From contig NC_084799.1 of NCBI RefSeq assembly GCF_963169125.1, positions 105,663,143 to 105,727,142 of the forward strand: a stretch of DNA of 64,000 nucleotides, written 5' to 3'. This DNA comes from Humulus lupulus. Its lineage: Eukaryota; Streptophyta; Magnoliopsida; Rosales; Cannabaceae. Both the position numbers and the translations under genes were made by a program. Every line of letters begins with the position of its first letter. Position 1 is the stretch's first letter. The notes beneath the pieces were generated by a model. That model was not told the DNA's origin. It made no database searches and saw only the letters and a program-made list of their open reading frames with translations. Positions 60,611 through 64,000 of the stretch are shown here, in pieces.

Positions 60611-61090
60611 CATATGGTGTCAGGAGAAGGGATATCCGTGGATCTTACCAAGATTGAGGCAGCAAGTCAGTGGAAACCTTGAAAAATGCTCAGGAAGTGA
60701 GAATTTTTATCGAATTAGCAGGGTATTATAGGCGGTTCGTAGAAGGGTTCTCAAACATAGCTATGCCAATGACCACTCTTACCCATAAAAATGCTAAGTT
60801 TGTATGGACTGAACAATGTGAGAGGAGTTTTCAAGAACTAAAGACAAGGTTAACCACCGCCCCAGTGCTGACTATCCCTAGTGGGACAGAGGGATACACT
60901 TTCTACAACGATGCCTCAGGACAAGGACTGGGGGCAGTACTGATGCAACATGGCAAGGTGATAGCTTATGCGACCCGCTAAAGAATTACGAAAAGAATTA
61001 CCCGACACATGACTTAGAGTTTGCTGCAATAGTGTTCACATTAAAAATCTGGAGGCATTATCTCGAAATGAAGTTCATTATGTTTGAATG
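60611..61090 (+). pseudogene. pol: gypsy RT thumb and RNase H start, truncated
   Basis: 60670-60981 includes [53 protein letters not shown] and KVIAYATR. A frameshift near 60981 is followed by [19 protein letters not shown] to about 61075, where similarity ends. The usual position before DAS is a variable residue, so the first RNase H Asp is kept. Confidence 0.78.
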
Positions 61091-61664
61091 CTAGCCATAT
61101 TGTGGTAAGTGCGGTTTTTTTTTAGAAACTGAGACCTTTGGTCATGGACCGGATTAAAAAACCCTAATCGCGTAAAAATCTCGGATAAAATATTCTTAAT
61201 GGAATAATTATGGAAAAAATAAGTATAAGTTATTTTATTAATAAAATATGATAAGTTTGGTGATGTCACATTTTATTTAAATTGATTTTTTTTCACTAAG
61301 AAAAAATTAATCAAAACTATACACTATGATAAATGCCTTTTTGACCTTATGTTCATTCTTATTTGAGGATTAATAAAATTTAAATTAAGGGCACTTTAAA
61401 ACATGTATGGCTGGTTATCTAGAGTGCTTGAGTGGGAAAAGCTTGCCCAATAGAATTTCAAGAAAATAACCATTATTTTTCCATGTTATCATCTTTTATT
61501 GAAAAGAAAACTAAGCTAATTTCAACACTCAATCTCACCACCCAAAGACCCCAACCGAACCCCTCTCTATCTCTTACTCCATTTGATTTTTTCAGCACAC
61601 AGTCATCTCTCTCAAAGCTCTCTAGAAATTTAGAGCACCATTGAAGAAGCTCCATTGAAGTTTT
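61091..61664. other. Unassigned AT-rich stretch
   Basis: No supported gene. The 70-codon frame at 61432 lies in a pyrimidine-rich CACCACCCAAAGACCCC... CTCTCTATCTC sequence resembling LTR leaders, so this may be a fragment of the preceding element's LTR or another LTR. No ends found. Confidence 0.35.
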
Positions 61665-62351
61665 TATAACGCCCTACTACCTTAGAGTCGTTACCATGTG
61701 ATTTATAAATGTACGATTAGCTCGCTAATCAAGGTTTTAGATTAAAAAGTGTGATTTAAATTGAAATAAAGACTTATTTGACAACATTGGTTATAAAAGA
61801 TTTGGACATTCATTAAAATCATAAAAGTTATACATTTAGGATCCCAAAGTACTGTTTGAAAATATATTACAACTCAAAATGTGAATATAGTCGACCTAAG
61901 CGACAAAATCAGCCATTTACAAAAAATTCCTCAAAATAACCCTGGTCATGGAATCCAGGTAGGCCAAAAATGTACGCACCACTCCATGCCTTCCAACTCA
62001 TTGTTGATCGACCTCTTCCTGCCCTTACATGCACCACAAAGCATCCGTGAGTCGAGGTCCATCAAGAGAACTTCACATCACAACATACAATAATTTATTT
62101 CAACAAATACATACTTAAATCAAGACAACAAACAATTACAAGTTTCTATTGGAGCACACAATAACATAACAGTATAACAACACAATAGCATAATAGCACA
62201 GCAGTTCAGTAACATAGCAGTGGCCTCCGCTGATTGGGGTGCGTTATCAGGCACCAAGTCTGCGATCTTAACTGAGCGGGTGTGTACAACACCCTTAGAG
62301 GGTCTCGCCCTGGTGGCCTACATTCAACATGGTTAATGCCAATCTCGAACC

Positions 62352-62435
62352 TTTGCTACTCCCAGCTCTTGCTGCTCCTAGCTCTTGCCGCTCCCAACTC
62401 TTGCCGCTCCCGACTCTTGCTGCTTCCGACTTTTG
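62352..62435. repeat. 18-bp tandem repeat in the minus-strand LTR
   Basis: Four to five copies of a GCTCCCAACTCTTGCCGC-type unit. Confidence 0.85.
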
Positions 62436-62780
62436 TTGATTGGTCACAATCACATGTATGACATAATAGCTCTAAACAATACACACAACACTACACACCA
62501 CATAGCTCTATGGGCACAAACAGATCTCTTATCTTGTGTCCCGAGCTAACAGGCCAAAAAAATCCCAAGCACAATCCCTAATCATGAGCCTGAGTGGTAA
62601 AACCTAGTCACAACGCATTTAAAAATAGACACCCATCAATTACTAACAAATTAAGAACTTTAGATTAATACTAGCATTCGGGACCTCGAATTCTACTAAA
62701 CCAGGTAGTAGAATCTTTCCCGAGCCTTAACAGTTGGGTTCCCGAGCTTCAAACCCTCAAATGGCCAACATTTCCTATTT

Positions 62781-62940
62781 GAGTTGCGGCCCAGCCCTTA
62801 AGGGCCACGACACACTCAATTCAGAGAGCCTTGGGCTCTCACCAAAGGGACACGGGCTGCGACGCTTGGGAAAAATTTTGAGGCTTCCAATCCTCCGAGT
62901 TCATGCGGGCCGCGGCTCCTGAATAACAGGGCTGCGGCTG
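62781..62940. repeat. GGGCCGCGGC / GGGCTGCGGC cluster in the minus-strand LTR
   Basis: Words include TTGCGGCCCAGCCC, AAGGGCCACGAC, CGGGCTGCGACG, GCGGGCCGCGGCTC and CAGGGCTGCGGCT. The motif type is the same as at 33990-34148 and differs from the GTGCCGCGGCAC type at 9827, although all three LTRs share the same ends. Confidence 0.75.
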
Positions 62941-63951
62941 AGACCTGCGAACCCAATTTTTCCCCTGCATTTTCTCAAGCTAACATCACCAATTCCTACC
63001 TAAAGTTGCCCCAAACTCAGAATCACATCCCAATCTTATAACAACACAATATGACCAACATATAACCATTAAATCTAAGCGAAAACCTTAGCATAATTTA
63101 GAATCCCAATTTTCAGGCGCAAAACTCTAGAACACCCAAACAAACCAAAAAATTTAGTAAAATAGAGCATAGATCTTACCTCAACTGTGTAGTCACGACC
63201 TCAAGCTGCTCCTAGCCCACTTCTAGTCCCAACCTTCAATCACAACCTCATGAACTTAGGGAATTCCTAGCCCCTTTCCCTTCAATTTTCCAAAACCCCA
63301 ACTAAGAGGGTGAGAGAGAAAAGAGGTTGCATACTCATGTTGTTGTTCTCCCATATTCTAAAAGTTTCATAAGTGTCTAAGGCTGAGTCACTCCAAATTT
63401 CGGTCTATCCCTTAGCCAAAATACCAAAATGTACCTAGGTCCAAAACTCACCCTTTAATGCCCCCAAGGACAGTACTGTCTTTTGTCATCATTTTCCTGC
63501 TAAACCTCGAGTAGCCCTATAAATTCCCAGCTAATCCCGACATACCCAAATAATTACTAAATAATTACCAGTTACCTAGTAAACCCCAAACACACGCCAA
63601 GTTCTCAAAACACCCCTAGGCTCACCCTGAGCTGGGTATTTGACCTCGTTGTGACTATTATGCTAATCCACTCCTTAGGATCGTCTCGTACCACACATCT
63701 CAAATATATTCCCATAACACTGGGGTCTCACTCACAATACATACATAATTGCATTATGCCCTCAACGGGCCAAAATTACACACATGGCCCTATTTACAAG
63801 AATGGGCACACATGCATATTTAATTCACCTAAACATGCATCTCTAATAACATAATCCTTTAATCCACGTAATAACATAATTTAATCAATTATTTCCCTCT
63901 CGGCACACTAATCAAGGCACTAAACCTTATTAGCATATTTGGGACGTTACA

Positions 63952-64000
63952 ACTATCCCCTCTTTATTAAAATTCCGTCCTCAAAATTTATTTAAACATC
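63952..64000 (-). other. Polypurine tract and interior of the minus-strand gypsy element
   Basis: On the minus strand AATAAAGAGGGGATAG precedes the LTR, and just before it lies TTTTGAGGACGGAATTTT, parallel to the TTCGAGGACGAAATTTTT before the 3' LTR at 15426. The element continues past the window end. Confidence 0.8.

Larger units (their letters stand above)
57862..61090 (+). mobile_element. Interior of a degenerate gypsy element, truncated
   Basis: Order seen: PBS, gag remnant, protease, RT, RNase H start. It stops abruptly near 61090 with no integrase, polypurine tract or 3' LTR of its own. Numerous stops and frameshifts are present. Confidence 0.8.
61665..63951 (-). mobile_element. 3' LTR of a minus-strand gypsy element (TGTAACG family)
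   Basis: Read on the minus strand it starts TGTAACGTCCCAAATATGC at 63951, with CCTTGATTAGTGTGCCGAG, and ends at 61665 with CTAAGGTAGTAGGGCGTTATA. Both ends match the LTRs at 8750 and 15426, and the length (2287 bp) is close. On the minus strand it is preceded by a polypurine tract, so it is the 3' LTR; the rest of the element lies beyond the window. Confidence 0.85.

Overview
The window reads as intergenic DNA from a plant nuclear genome, most likely a eudicot. It is AT-rich and packed with nested LTR retrotransposons of plant Ty3/gypsy and Ty1/copia types. Primer-binding sites match plant initiator tRNA-Met, and there are MITEs, satellite arrays and trinucleotide microsatellites. I see no convincing host protein-coding gene, rRNA or tRNA. 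I cannot name the species.

Layout. 1-2515: an AT-rich satellite built from about 21-bp monomers in about 100-bp higher-order units; its orientation flips near 2000. 2516-5786: AT-rich DNA with a 1.0-kb PIF/Harbinger-like non-autonomous element (4266-5269). 5787-24520: a three-deep nest. A solo LTR (target duplication GTGAT) was split by a Tat-like gypsy element lacking pol (6677-24016). That element's gag was in turn split by a very young 8.9-kb gypsy-type element with almost no coding capacity (8750-17694, target duplication CGGAA). Between gag and its 3' LTR the middle element carries an antisense gene with a putative gypsy-type transposon domain. 26.2-30.4 kb: a heavily broken copia element. 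31.6-34.7 kb: two LTR remnants.

34.7-54.4 kb: several (AGT)n/(GGT)n arrays totalling over 3.5 kb, two related LTRs that abut those arrays, and an 11.2-kb copia element (40366-51547). The copia element has both LTRs, PBS and polypurine tract, with a MITE in its 5' LTR and a reverse-oriented solo LTR in its leader; its polyprotein is broken. An inverted copia LTR fragment closes this block. 54.4-61.1 kb: an antisense-ORF-type fragment, a 32-bp minisatellite and a degenerate gypsy element. 61665-64000: the 3' LTR and the start of the interior of a minus-strand gypsy element that runs off the window.

No genes act as a pathway here; the parts are element components (gag, protease, integrase, RT, RNase H, accessory antisense ORF) in various states of decay. 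The most interesting recurring pattern is that nearly every LTR carries its own private cluster of about 3-6 copies of a short GC-rich, often palindromic motif: GCGCTA, GTGCCGCGGCAC, GCGATATATCGC, GGGCCGCGG, GGTAAAYGGTCCGGG or CCTAGGATGCA. The motif is homogeneous within an LTR but differs between LTRs whose ends are otherwise conserved. Also notable are the origin of the AGT arrays at the 5' edge of one LTR family, and the pol-less Tat element that kept gag and its antisense gene.
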